21,613 nt of DNA from a virus. Position 1 is the first letter of the stretch; each line of letters begins with the position of its first letter. This document shows positions 1 to 7,117 of the stretch, in pieces. The translations under genes and the position numbers were made by a program. Location: IMG/VR virus record IMGVR_UViG_3300006027_000078, positions 1 through 21,613 of that record. One strand, given 5' to 3'. Under the pieces are notes generated by a model, which saw nothing but the letters and a program-made list of their open reading frames with translations, ran no database searches and was not told the DNA's origin.

Positions 1-795
1 GACAACATCTGGACACCAGGTACAAAGCACTACGCTGAGAGCCTCCAGCGTGTCGCAAAGTTCTGCAACTTTAGCGGGTATGGCGACCGTCAGCTCGACA
101 ACTTCAAGGCTCGGGACATCCGGGCCTTCCTACAACATCTTGTGTCTGACGGATTATCAACATCTAGTGCCAACCGGTACGCAGCGGCTGTGAGCTCGGT
201 GTTCAAACATGCCGTCCACGAGGAGTTCATCACCAGGGCGCCTCAGGTTCGCTACGAGAAGGAGCCTGAGGGCCGGCCTAGGTTCTTCACAGAACAAGAG
301 CAGCAGCGCCTGGTGGCCTTCCTACGGCGCTCTAGAGCACCATGGATGGCTGACATGGTCGAGCTGTCTTTGCAGACCGGCATGAGGCACGGCGAGATCT
401 TGAAGATCGGCACTGAGCACAGTGAGCTGATCCGAGGTGGCCCTATGCCTATACTGCGTCTTCATAAGACCAAGAACGGAGACGCCAGGGACATCCCTTT
501 GAACGATGTGGCTCTGCGGTGTTTTGATGCACTCAGCATCGGCGAGTGGTACTCGCACCGAGTGTTTTATAACGTTTGGAATGATGCGCGTTATGTAATC
601 GCCCGTGGTGACAAGGACTTCGTATTTCACGTTTGTCGCCACACGGCTGCCACGAAGATGGCTAACGATCTCAATATAAATACAACACTGATCGGTAAGT
701 TCTTAGGACACCGCAGCAGTGAGACAACCAAGAAGTACATCAAACTGACTGATGACAGCTCGATCGATATTGCAAAAGCTATGATGGTAAAGTAA
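1..795 (+). CDS. int: Tyrosine recombinase / phage integrase, 5'-truncated by window edge
   Basis: The frame is open from base 1 to the TAA at 793-795 (264 visible residues), so the start lies upstream. It would catalyse site-specific strand exchange between phage and host attachment sites through a covalent 3'-phosphotyrosine. The N-terminal part (about bases 1-200) looks like a SAM-like core-binding domain. The catalytic domain shows Arg I in TGMRHGEI (codon 385-387), a lysine in HKTKNG, the HxCRH box (His 628-630, Arg 637-639), LGHRSS, and the nucleophile in TKKYIKL (Tyr 736-738). All expected active-site residues are therefore present. It lies upstream of a T7-like RNA polymerase, as in integrase-bearing marine T7-like phages (established knowledge). 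No tRNA-like attachment core is visible in the 87 bp that follow. The call is secure; whether it integrates cannot be told here. Confidence 0.95.
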   Translation, partial: DNIWTPGTKHYAESLQRVAKFCNFSGYGDRQLDNFKARDIRAFLQHLVSDGLSTSSANRYAAAVSSVFKHAVHEEFITRAPQVRYEKEPEGRPRFFTEQEQQRLVAFLRRSRAPWMADMVELSLQTGMRHGEILKIGTEHSELIRGGPMPILRLHKTKNGDARDIPLNDVALRCFDALSIGEWYSHRVFYNVWNDARYVIARGDKDFVFHVCRHTAATKMANDLNINTTLIGKFLGHRSSETTKKYIKLTDDSSIDIAKAMMVK

Positions 796-882
796 GAACG
801 AAACGAGAATAAACTTAACTGAGCACAACTTTACCTGCGCTTTTATTGGACCATGGGCAGGCACAACAAAGGAGATAAAACA

Positions 883-1107
883 TTGAAAAAGGGAAACATA
901 AATCCAAACCGCAGCAACCGTGGCTCGGCAATCGGGCCACCGTGCCACCAGTATATCGACCGTGACGATGATTGGACCAATGCAACACCACCACTGAAGC
1001 CTCTGCAATATCAATTAGATCGTACAAGCTCAACCGTAGCGCGTACCATCGGCTTCGATAACTTAATCACTTTTCAGCGAACCTCAGACCCCTCACAGCA
1101 CTCCTAA
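883..1107 (+). CDS. Small hypothetical protein (74 aa, TTG start)
   Basis: A TTG at 883 sits 8 bases after AAAGGAG (868-874), a much better initiation site than the in-frame ATG at 853, which has no Shine-Dalgarno. The product begins MKKGNINPN and is polar, rich in Asn, Arg, Thr and Pro, with no membrane segment and no motif I recognise. It lies between the integrase and the RNA polymerase, a place where T7-like phages often carry small early proteins aimed at the host or at lysogeny control. That role is inference from position only. Alternatives are a spurious ORF or a start at ATG 853 (84 aa). The strong ribosome-binding site is the main support. Confidence 0.5.
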   Translation: MKKGNINPNRSNRGSAIGPPCHQYIDRDDDWTNATPPLKPLQYQLDRTSSTVARTIGFDNLITFQRTSDPSQHS

Positions 1108-1117
1108 GACATCTCGC

Positions 1118-1138
1118 ACAGCCCCTCAAAAAGGCTGT
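1118..1138 (+). other. Small hairpin upstream of the RNA polymerase gene
   Basis: ACAGCC (1118-1123) pairs perfectly with GGCTGT (1133-1138) around a 9-base A-rich loop. No T-run follows, so it is not a convincing intrinsic terminator. It could be an RNA processing site or part of the leader of the polymerase transcript. Confidence 0.3.
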
Positions 1139-1140
1139 TG

Positions 1141-1165
1141 ATTAGTTATGTCCACCTATAGCGAA
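1141..1165 (+). promoter_or_regulatory. Possible phage-RNA-polymerase promoter (weak)
   Basis: The stretch contains TGTCCACC (1149-1156) followed directly by TATAG (1157-1161). This resembles the CACTATAG core of T7/SP6-class promoters. The same TGTCCACC, again followed by a TAG-containing start-like sequence, recurs at 11961 in front of the virion genes. If real, transcription would begin near G1161, about 30 bases before the polymerase start. Two occurrences are too few to define a consensus. Confidence 0.3.
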
Positions 1166-1191
1166 GCGGCATGGGTGAGAAGGAGTGTGCT

Positions 1192-3801
1192 ATGGCTGAA
1201 ACAGATGCCAGGACCAGAGAGAACCTAAGTTCGACTAATAACGACCACCACAAAAAGGCAGGACCGCAGACCCACGATCTTAAGATCAGACCTAAGTTTG
1301 CACCAGGTACACTAGGTGAGCTGGAGCATGAAAAGAACATGATTGCAGACGGTCGTCGTCGTTACCTGGACCGCCAAGGTAACAAGAAGGTCTGGAGCAA
1401 CGAAGGCAAACCAAGGGCTCTTATAGATGATAAGGTGGTGGTCGTTGCTGAGGCTCTTAAGAAGATCCACAGTGAAGAGATAGGAGCCAACCACAGGCCC
1501 TTTGCATGGATGAAGGTGTGGTCGGAGCTACTTGACCTGCCCCAGGGCGCCGAGGTCATGGCGTTAGCAGGGCTGTCTGTCATGATGGACAGCGTTGCTC
1601 GTAATGCCACTTTGAATAGCTGCCTGGTCAATCTAGGTAAGACCTTAGAGATGGAGCTGTGGTCTGCGAGGCTACGACGTTTTGACAAGCGTCTGGCAAA
1701 GAGGATCGAGGACAAGGTCCGGCGTGACCATGTGTCGATGCGCTATCGTGTCAAAGCAGCCAAGGCCATAGCCGGCCTTGAGGGCTTCAGAGAGGCAGCG
1801 TTCAAACCATCAGACAGCGTTAAACTCGCGGCACCTCTCTTGAGCTGCATTCTGTCGTCTACAGACATCTTCGAGATCTGGGACTACCATACCGGCGAGG
1901 GTAAGACAGTCAGGCGTATTGGTCTGACCGAAGAGGCGTCTGACGTGATTGCCGAGGCAAACTATTCAGAGTCCTGGATGGAGCCCATGTGGCAGCCTAT
2001 GATTGTCCCTCCAAAGGACTGGGACACCTTCGAGACTGGTGCATATCTGGATCCTTCCTTGTCTCTCCAGCTCAAGCTGGTCAAAGGTGCCACCAAGCAG
2101 CAGGTCAAAGACATCAACCGACGCATCGAGCGTGGTGAGCTCAAAGATCTATTAGACAGCATCAATCTAATCCAGCGCACACCTTACACCGTCAACTCTT
2201 ACACCCTGGCCGCAGTCCACTGGGCCTGGCAGAACGAAATGCCAATAAAGAAGTTTCCGCAGCATGAGCATGTGGAGCTGCCGGAGAGGCCGGAGGGTTA
2301 TGACGACTGGGAACCAGCAGAGAAAAAGGGCTGGGTCCTGGAGCGTCGGAAGAAGCTGATGCGTAACCGGGAGATCGATGGTGGTCGGGTGATTATGTAC
2401 CACGACCTGTCTACAGCATTCTTCCTGGAGCAATACGATGAGTTCTTCTTACCACACAACATGGACTTTCGCGGTCGTGTCTATCCTGTCCCAAGCTTCA
2501 ACCACCACCGCGACAGCTATTGCAAAAGCCTGTTCCTACTGAAAAGAGCCAAGCCGATCGGTGAAGAGGGCTTTAAGTTTCTTGCCCTGAAGGTTGCCGA
2601 CCTGGGCGACTTCGAGAAGATCAGCAAGGCCCCTCTGCAGGACCGCCTAGACTGGGTGATCGACAATGAAGACAAGATCCTGCAGTGCGGCACTGACTTT
2701 GCCGGCAGCTATGACATCTGGTCTCTGGCAGACAAGCCTTTTGAATTCCTGGCAGCTTGCCATGAGTACGCAAAGGTATGTGAGCACGGGTTCACATATC
2801 CATGTGGTCTTCCCATAGGCCTGGACGGTAGCAACTCAGCAGCTCAACACTACTCAGCAGCATCGAGATCTCGTGATGAAGGTGCGATGGTCAACCTGAC
2901 CGTCACTGACAAACCACAGGACATCTACCAGGTGGTCGCAAACAAGGTCATCGAAAAGCTGAACACTGATGACACAGACATGTCCAGGCTCTGGCTCGAC
3001 TATGGTGTCACCAGGTCGGTTGTGAAAAGACAGACCATGACCTTTGGCTATGGCTCCAACCTTTTTGGTTTCGCGGAGCAGCTCAAGGACGACCTGATGA
3101 AACCACTAGCTAACGATGTCATGAAAGGCAGGCTTGATAAGCATCCTTTCGGTGAAGACGATGGCTACCAGGCCGCCAACTTCATGGCAAAGATAGTCTG
3201 GCAGTCAGTCAATGAAGTCATCTTCAAGGCTGCGGAGGGTATGTCATACTTCAAGTCACTAGCCGACATCTGTTCAAAGGATGGCAAGCTGATGGCATGG
3301 ACGACACCATTGAATTTCCCAGTCGTCCACCGTTACGACCAAATGGTTGGTAAGAAGATCAAGCTCTACCTCCATGACCGTGACACAGGCATACGCAAGC
3401 GCACTCAAGTCACTGTGCTTGAGAAGCGTGATGAGCACAGTGCTATAACGACGCCGGACAAGCGTAAGAACCGCAGCTCAGTCAGTCCTAACGTGATTCA
3501 CTCGATGGATGCCTGCCACCTGCAGATGACAGTCCTTAACGCGGTCGATAACCACCGCATCAGGGACTTCTTCCTGATCCATGACAGTTTCGGCGTTATG
3601 CCGGCAGACTGTCCCAGAATGTTCAACGCGGTTCGTGAGAGCTTCGTTGAGCTGTACAGTGCTTCATGTCTGTACACGATGCTGGCTGACCAGGTGCGTC
3701 AATACCTCGACGATCCTGATGCAGCCATTTTCCCAGAGATCCCTGAGAAGGGTGACCTGGACCTTGATGAAGTATTGAGAAGCCAATACTGCTTCCTATA
3801 A
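1192..3801 (+). CDS. T7-like single-subunit DNA-dependent RNA polymerase
   Basis: The product is 869 aa from ATG 1192 (T7 enzyme 883 aa). ATG 1192 is preferred over ATG 1171 because AAGGAG (1180-1185) lies 6 bases before it and inside the longer version. It transcribes phage genes from phage-specific promoters. The catalytic motifs are all visible. PHNMDFRGRVYPV matches the T7 NMDWRGRVY box. Motif A is GLDGSNSAAQH with metal-binding Asp545. Motif B is VKRQTMTFGYGS with Lys612 and Tyr620, the same 8-residue spacing as T7 Lys631/Tyr639. Motif C is IHDSFGVMPAD with Asp798. The C-terminus ends CFL. The divergent, charged N-terminus (about 1-90) is typical of the promoter-binding domain. It heads the replication block, as in T7-like phages. 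The catalytic core shows no frameshift or missing residue. Confidence 0.98.
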   Translation: MAETDARTRENLSSTNNDHHKKAGPQTHDLKIRPKFAPGTLGELEHEKNMIADGRRRYLDRQGNKKVWSNEGKPRALIDDKVVVVAEALKKIHSEEIGANHRPFAWMKVWSELLDLPQGAEVMALAGLSVMMDSVARNATLNSCLVNLGKTLEMELWSARLRRFDKRLAKRIEDKVRRDHVSMRYRVKAAKAIAGLEGFREAAFKPSDSVKLAAPLLSCILSSTDIFEIWDYHTGEGKTVRRIGLTEEASDVIAEANYSESWMEPMWQPMIVPPKDWDTFETGAYLDPSLSLQLKLVKGATKQQVKDINRRIERGELKDLLDSINLIQRTPYTVNSYTLAAVHWAWQNEMPIKKFPQHEHVELPERPEGYDDWEPAEKKGWVLERRKKLMRNREIDGGRVIMYHDLSTAFFLEQYDEFFLPHNMDFRGRVYPVPSFNHHRDSYCKSLFLLKRAKPIGEEGFKFLALKVADLGDFEKISKAPLQDRLDWVIDNEDKILQCGTDFAGSYDIWSLADKPFEFLAACHEYAKVCEHGFTYPCGLPIGLDGSNSAAQHYSAASRSRDEGAMVNLTVTDKPQDIYQVVANKVIEKLNTDDTDMSRLWLDYGVTRSVVKRQTMTFGYGSNLFGFAEQLKDDLMKPLANDVMKGRLDKHPFGEDDGYQAANFMAKIVWQSVNEVIFKAAEGMSYFKSLADICSKDGKLMAWTTPLNFPVVHRYDQMVGKKIKLYLHDRDTGIRKRTQVTVLEKRDEHSAITTPDKRKNRSSVSPNVIHSMDACHLQMTVLNAVDNHRIRDFFLIHDSFGVMPADCPRMFNAVRESFVELYSASCLYTMLADQVRQYLDDPDAAIFPEIPEKGDLDLDEVLRSQYCFL

Positions 3802-3825
3802 CCCTCTAGAAGAAACGGAGACCCC

Positions 3826-4023
3826 ATGCACCTGCGAGAACGGGTGCTGGGGTTGGCTCGGCGTCACCTCAACAAGGGTGAGCCGATACCGGCTGATCTG
3901 CTAGCGCAAGCGGATAGCCTCGGCATCTTATTGTCTGAGCTAGAGCAGCCGACCAATCCCACCACCGAAGAGCTAGCTAAAAAGGAGAGAAAGCTATGGC
4001 AAACGCTCGAACGAATTACCTGA
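3826..4023 (+). CDS. Small hypothetical protein (65 aa)
   Basis: It starts at ATG 3826 after CGGAG a few bases upstream and ends inside the next gene, overlapping the SSB start by 28 bases. The product is charged and predicted helical, beginning MHLRERVLGLARRH and ending with a Lys/Glu-rich segment. I recognise no family. Its first ten residues match those of the small protein at 6576 (MHPSERVLGL), suggesting the two are distant paralogues. Translational coupling to SSB is likely, because the SSB ribosome-binding site (AAGGAGA near 3981) lies within this reading frame. The role is unknown. Confidence 0.65.
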   Translation: MHLRERVLGLARRHLNKGEPIPADLLAQADSLGILLSELEQPTNPTTEELAKKERKLWQTLERIT

Positions 4024-4550
4024 CCACCAAAGGTCGGGCTGTCTATCCTTGGCTGACACAGCCAGACACCAAGTTTCACACTGAAGGCGTCTTCAAATGT
4101 GGACTGCGTGTCTCGACTGACGAAGCCAAAGAGATCATGGATGCCGCGTTGCTCCTGGCCAAAGAGGCCTTGGGCGCCAAAGCATCTCAGGCTCGTATGC
4201 CCTGGGAACAAGACCCAGAGACTGGTGAGGTCATCTTCAAGACCAAATCGAAATACAAGCCGAAATTCGTCGACAGCAAGGGCAACACCATCCCTGAAGC
4301 AGGCCTGCCACGTATGTATGGCGGCAGCATCCTGAAACTGAAAGGATCGATGACGCCTTATGACACCGGATCAAACGCCGGCGTCACCATGAACCTCACA
4401 GCGGTCCAGGTAATCGAGCCAGTTGAGAACCTCGAGGACACAGAGGGCTTTGCTGCAGTCGAAGATGGTTTCGTCGTCAGTAACCCTGAGAGCTTTGAGC
4501 CAACCAACAACGCCTCAAGTAGCGATGCGGAGTTCACCGCGGACTTCTAA
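3996..4550 (+). CDS. Single-stranded DNA-binding protein, T7 gp2.5-like
   Basis: The product is 184 aa with a strong AAGGAGAGAAAGCT ribosome-binding region before ATG 3996. It fits the podoviral gp2.5 type: an OB-fold-like body containing KCGLRVS, KPKFVDSKGN and GSILKLKGSMTPY, then AGVTMNLTAVQVIE. An acidic, low-complexity tail follows, ending DAEFTADF. In T7 gp2.5 an acidic tail with a terminal Phe contacts the polymerase and primase-helicase (established), and the final Phe is kept here. It coats single strands during replication and recombination. Position between the RNA polymerase and endonuclease I is as in T7 (gp1, gp2.5, gp3). The 3' end overlaps the endonuclease start by 26 bases. 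Confidence 0.85.
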   Translation: MANARTNYLTTKGRAVYPWLTQPDTKFHTEGVFKCGLRVSTDEAKEIMDAALLLAKEALGAKASQARMPWEQDPETGEVIFKTKSKYKPKFVDSKGNTIPEAGLPRMYGGSILKLKGSMTPYDTGSNAGVTMNLTAVQVIEPVENLEDTEGFAAVEDGFVVSNPESFEPTNNASSSDAEFTADF

Positions 4551-4941
4551 GTCTCGCGGTATCAAACACGGCTATAGGTCTGGCCTGGAAGACAGGACAG
4601 CTAAGCAGCTCAGTGACGCCGGTAAGCCGGTTATCTACGAGCAAGAGAAGATAGCATTCACATGGCCAGCCAGGCCAACGACCTACAGACCGGACTTCAA
4701 GATCGTCACCTCTTCAGGTGGCTTTTTTTATGTCGAAACCAAAGGCAGGTTCACGGTCCAAGACCGACAAAAGCACCTGCTGATCCGTGAGCAACAACCA
4801 GAGCTCGACATCCGGTTCGTCTTCAGTAATCAAAACGCAAAGCTATACAAAGGATCGCCCACAACCTACGCGATGTGGTGCGACAAGCATGGCTTTGTCT
4901 ACGCACACAAGACGATACCGGATGCATGGCTCTCTGAATGA
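4525..4941 (+). CDS. Endonuclease I (Holliday-junction resolvase), T7 gp3-like
   Basis: The product is 138 aa from ATG 4525; T7 gp3 is 149 aa. Similarity to gp3 is obvious along the length: YRSGLEDRTAKQL, the TYRPDFKI and VETKGRF active-site strands, then KHLLIREQQPELDIR and KLYKGSPTTYA. The metal-binding Glu of SGLED, Asp of PDF and the Glu/Lys of ETKG, corresponding to T7 E20, D55, E65 and K67, are all present. The frame is open further upstream to ATG 4423, but that part only shadows the SSB gene and has no gp3 counterpart. The enzyme resolves branched DNA and helps degrade host DNA to feed phage synthesis. Lack of a clear Shine-Dalgarno suggests coupling to SSB translation. Confidence 0.95.
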   Translation: MRSSPRTSKSRGIKHGYRSGLEDRTAKQLSDAGKPVIYEQEKIAFTWPARPTTYRPDFKIVTSSGGFFYVETKGRFTVQDRQKHLLIREQQPELDIRFVFSNQNAKLYKGSPTTYAMWCDKHGFVYAHKTIPDAWLSE

Positions 4942-4960
4942 CTTAAGGGAGACATTCATC

Positions 4961-6565
4961 ATGCAAGAAACTAAGGAGAGCACCTTTGTTTCACACGTCC
5001 CATGCCCCGAATGTGGGAGCTCGGATAACGCAGCGGAGTACGACGATGGGCACACGTACTGCTTCAAATGCCAGCTCTACACGCCGGCGCCCCAATCCGA
5101 TAGCGAAGGCTCTACGCAGCCACAAGCCATCAAGAGTGCCAAGCAAGCGGACTTACTCCAGGGCACGTATCAAGCGATTAAAGCTAGAGGACTGACCGAA
5201 GAGAGCTGCCGCAAGTTTGGCTACCAGGTCGCCCACAACGGATATGAAAGCGTACAGGTCGCAAACTACCGCAACCACGGCGGCCAGGTGATAGCGCAAA
5301 AGGTACGCAACAAGGACAAGAAGTTTACGATCTTAGGTGATGGCAAAAGGATGCCCTTCTTTGGCCAGCACCTTTGGAGCACCGGCAAAAAGCTGGTGAT
5401 CTGCGAAGGCGAGGTCGACACGATCACCGTCTCGCAGTTACAGAACCACCGCTGGGCGACAGTTGGTCTCCCTAACGGCTCGAGCTCAGCGGTGCGTTCT
5501 ATCAAGGAGAACTGGGACTACCTCGAAGGTTTCGAGGAAATCGTCATCATGTTCGATATGGATGAGCCTGGTCAGTCGGCTGCGATCAAGGTCGCAGAGG
5601 TGCTACCGGCTGGTAAAGCCAGGCTTGCCTACCTGCCGCTCAAAGACGCCAACGAGTGTCTGATGCAGGGCCAATCGGCAGCCGTCGTGACTGCCATACA
5701 CCAGGCTCGTGAATACAGGCCTGATGGCATTGTCGCGGCTTCCGATCTCAGAGATACCGTCAGTGTGGTCGATGCTGCCTCGGCCATCACGTATCCCTAT
5801 GACCGCCTGCAGGCGATTACCAAAGGCCTGAGGCGAGGGGAGCTGGTCACTGTAACGGCCGGATCTGGGACCGGTAAGAGCACCTTTGTCCGTGAGCTTT
5901 GTTACCACCTCCATCACGAGATAGGCGAACCCCTCGGCATGATGATGCTCGAGGAGAGCACCAAGCGTTCACTGCTTGGGTTGGTTGGGATCCATCTGTC
6001 ACAGAACGTGACAGTCGACAGATCCGAAATAACCGACGAGGTGATCGAGCAGGCATTCGACGAGTTGTTTCCTCCCGACCGTCCTATGTACCTGTTCGAT
6101 CACTTTGGCTCATCCGACCTCGATGTCATCTGTAACCGGATCCAGTACATGGTCCGCGCCCTGGGTGTCAGGTTCTGCATCATCGATCACATTTCGATCC
6201 TTGTGTCCGGACTTGCCACCAACGATGAGCGCAAGCTGATCGACATGGCCATGACCAGGCTGCGAACCCTAGTCCAGGAGCTGGACATCGGTCTCATCAT
6301 TGTGTCGCACCTGCGCCGCCCTGAGGGCGACAAAGGCCACGAGGATGGCGCCAAGGTGCGCCTGGGCCAGCTACGTGGATCTCACAGTATCGCGCAGCTC
6401 AGCGACATCTGCATCTCACTGCAGATCGACCCCGACAACCCTGACGGTGACACCCGCCATCTGCACGTCCTGAAGAACCGCTGGACGGGCGAAACAGGCT
6501 TTGCCGGCTCAGTGTCCTTCGACCGAGCCAGCGGCCGTCTACGGGCCTCTGAGGCCCTTTTCTAA
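4961..6565 (+). CDS. Bifunctional DNA primase-helicase, T7 gp4-like
   Basis: The product is 534 aa from ATG 4961, which follows TAAGGGAGA at good spacing; the longer in-frame ATG 4787 lies inside the endonuclease gene. The zinc-binding domain has Cys15, 18, 34 and 37 (CPEC...CFKC) and is strikingly like T7 (GSSD and DGHT shared). The TOPRIM primase domain shows CEGE (Glu149, Glu151) and DMD (Asp199, Asp201). The RecA-like helicase domain has Walker A GSGTGKST (Lys306), Walker B IIDHISI (Asp409) and a RecA-like IIVSHLRRP segment. It makes RNA primers and unwinds the fork as a hexamer. The C-terminus (RASEALF) keeps a terminal Phe but lacks the long acidic tail that T7 gp4 uses to hold its polymerase. 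Confidence 0.97.
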   Translation: MQETKESTFVSHVPCPECGSSDNAAEYDDGHTYCFKCQLYTPAPQSDSEGSTQPQAIKSAKQADLLQGTYQAIKARGLTEESCRKFGYQVAHNGYESVQVANYRNHGGQVIAQKVRNKDKKFTILGDGKRMPFFGQHLWSTGKKLVICEGEVDTITVSQLQNHRWATVGLPNGSSSAVRSIKENWDYLEGFEEIVIMFDMDEPGQSAAIKVAEVLPAGKARLAYLPLKDANECLMQGQSAAVVTAIHQAREYRPDGIVAASDLRDTVSVVDAASAITYPYDRLQAITKGLRRGELVTVTAGSGTGKSTFVRELCYHLHHEIGEPLGMMMLEESTKRSLLGLVGIHLSQNVTVDRSEITDEVIEQAFDELFPPDRPMYLFDHFGSSDLDVICNRIQYMVRALGVRFCIIDHISILVSGLATNDERKLIDMAMTRLRTLVQELDIGLIIVSHLRRPEGDKGHEDGAKVRLGQLRGSHSIAQLSDICISLQIDPDNPDGDTRHLHVLKNRWTGETGFAGSVSFDRASGRLRASEALF

Positions 6566-6575
6566 GGAGAGACAC

Positions 6576-6770
6576 ATGCACCCATCAGAACGAGTGCTCG
6601 GCCTGCTGAAAGAGCTGCACAACTGCAACGATGCAGGTCGATGCCGAAACTACGAGCTGCAAATCCAGGGCCTCCTGGTGAATGACCCTTTCATCTACGA
6701 CCACGTCCGCAAAGAAGCGAAGAGGGTGTTCGACGGCCTAAGAGCGAAAAGGAAAGCAAAATGGACATGA
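6576..6770 (+). CDS. Small hypothetical protein (64 aa)
   Basis: It starts at ATG 6576 after TAAGGAGAGACAC, an excellent site; the frame is open upstream to 6501 but that would overlap the primase-helicase. The product is basic and probably helical, ending in a Lys/Arg-rich stretch (AKRVF, RAKRKAKW). Its N-terminus MHPSERVLGLLKE resembles the 65-aa protein at 3826. It overlaps the MazG-like gene by 10 bases, so the two are probably translationally coupled. No family or function is recognised. Confidence 0.7.
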   Translation: MHPSERVLGLLKELHNCNDAGRCRNYELQIQGLLVNDPFIYDHVRKEAKRVFDGLRAKRKAKWT

Positions 6771-7117
6771 AACATTTCGACGACTACCAGTGGGCTTGCA
6801 CGAGCTTCGCTAAGTATCCTGACGGCCGGGAATACGAATACCTGTCTCTTGGCTTATGTAGTGAGGCCGGCGAGGTCGCAGACAAGCTGAAGAAGATCCT
6901 GCGTGACACTGATGCCGCAAAGGGACCCTGGCAGCTCCATCTCACCACAGAGCAACGCAAGGCTATCCTGCTCGAGCTCGGTGACGTGCTTTGGTACACA
7001 GCGATGCTGGCCTATGAGCTCGACTACAACCTTAGCGATGCCGCCTCGGCAAACATTGATAAGCTCGACAGCCGCGAGGAGCGCGGTGTCATCGGCGGGT
7101 CAGGTGACGATAGATGA
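6761..7117 (+). CDS. MazG-like nucleoside triphosphate pyrophosphohydrolase
   Basis: The product is 118 aa, the size of a single MazG-like domain. The metal-binding helices are clear: SEAGEVADKLKK (ExxE type) and LELGDVLWYTAM (ExxD type). The conserved end KLDSREERGVIGGSGDDR is also present. These enzymes hydrolyse (d)NTPs to monophosphates; in phages they are thought to clean or rebalance the nucleotide pool, or lower alarmone levels (the latter is debated). Placement next to the polymerase, with NrdJ further on, supports a nucleotide-pool role. The start follows AAAGGAA within the preceding gene, and the stop overlaps the polymerase start as ATGA. Confidence 0.93.
   Translation: MDMKHFDDYQWACTSFAKYPDGREYEYLSLGLCSEAGEVADKLKKILRDTDAAKGPWQLHLTTEQRKAILLELGDVLWYTAMLAYELDYNLSDAASANIDKLDSREERGVIGGSGDDR

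Noticed and set aside
796-882. tRNA or tRNA-derived attachment site after the integrase
   Set aside because: No T-arm, acceptor stem or CCA-like end can be folded in this stretch.
1118-1138. Intrinsic terminator before the RNA polymerase gene
   Set aside because: The 6-bp stem is not followed by a T-run, so it is listed only as a hairpin.
4423-4524. N-terminal extension of endonuclease I to ATG 4423
   Set aside because: The extra 34 residues are out-of-frame SSB coding sequence with no counterpart in gp3; the gp3-like part begins after ATG 4525.
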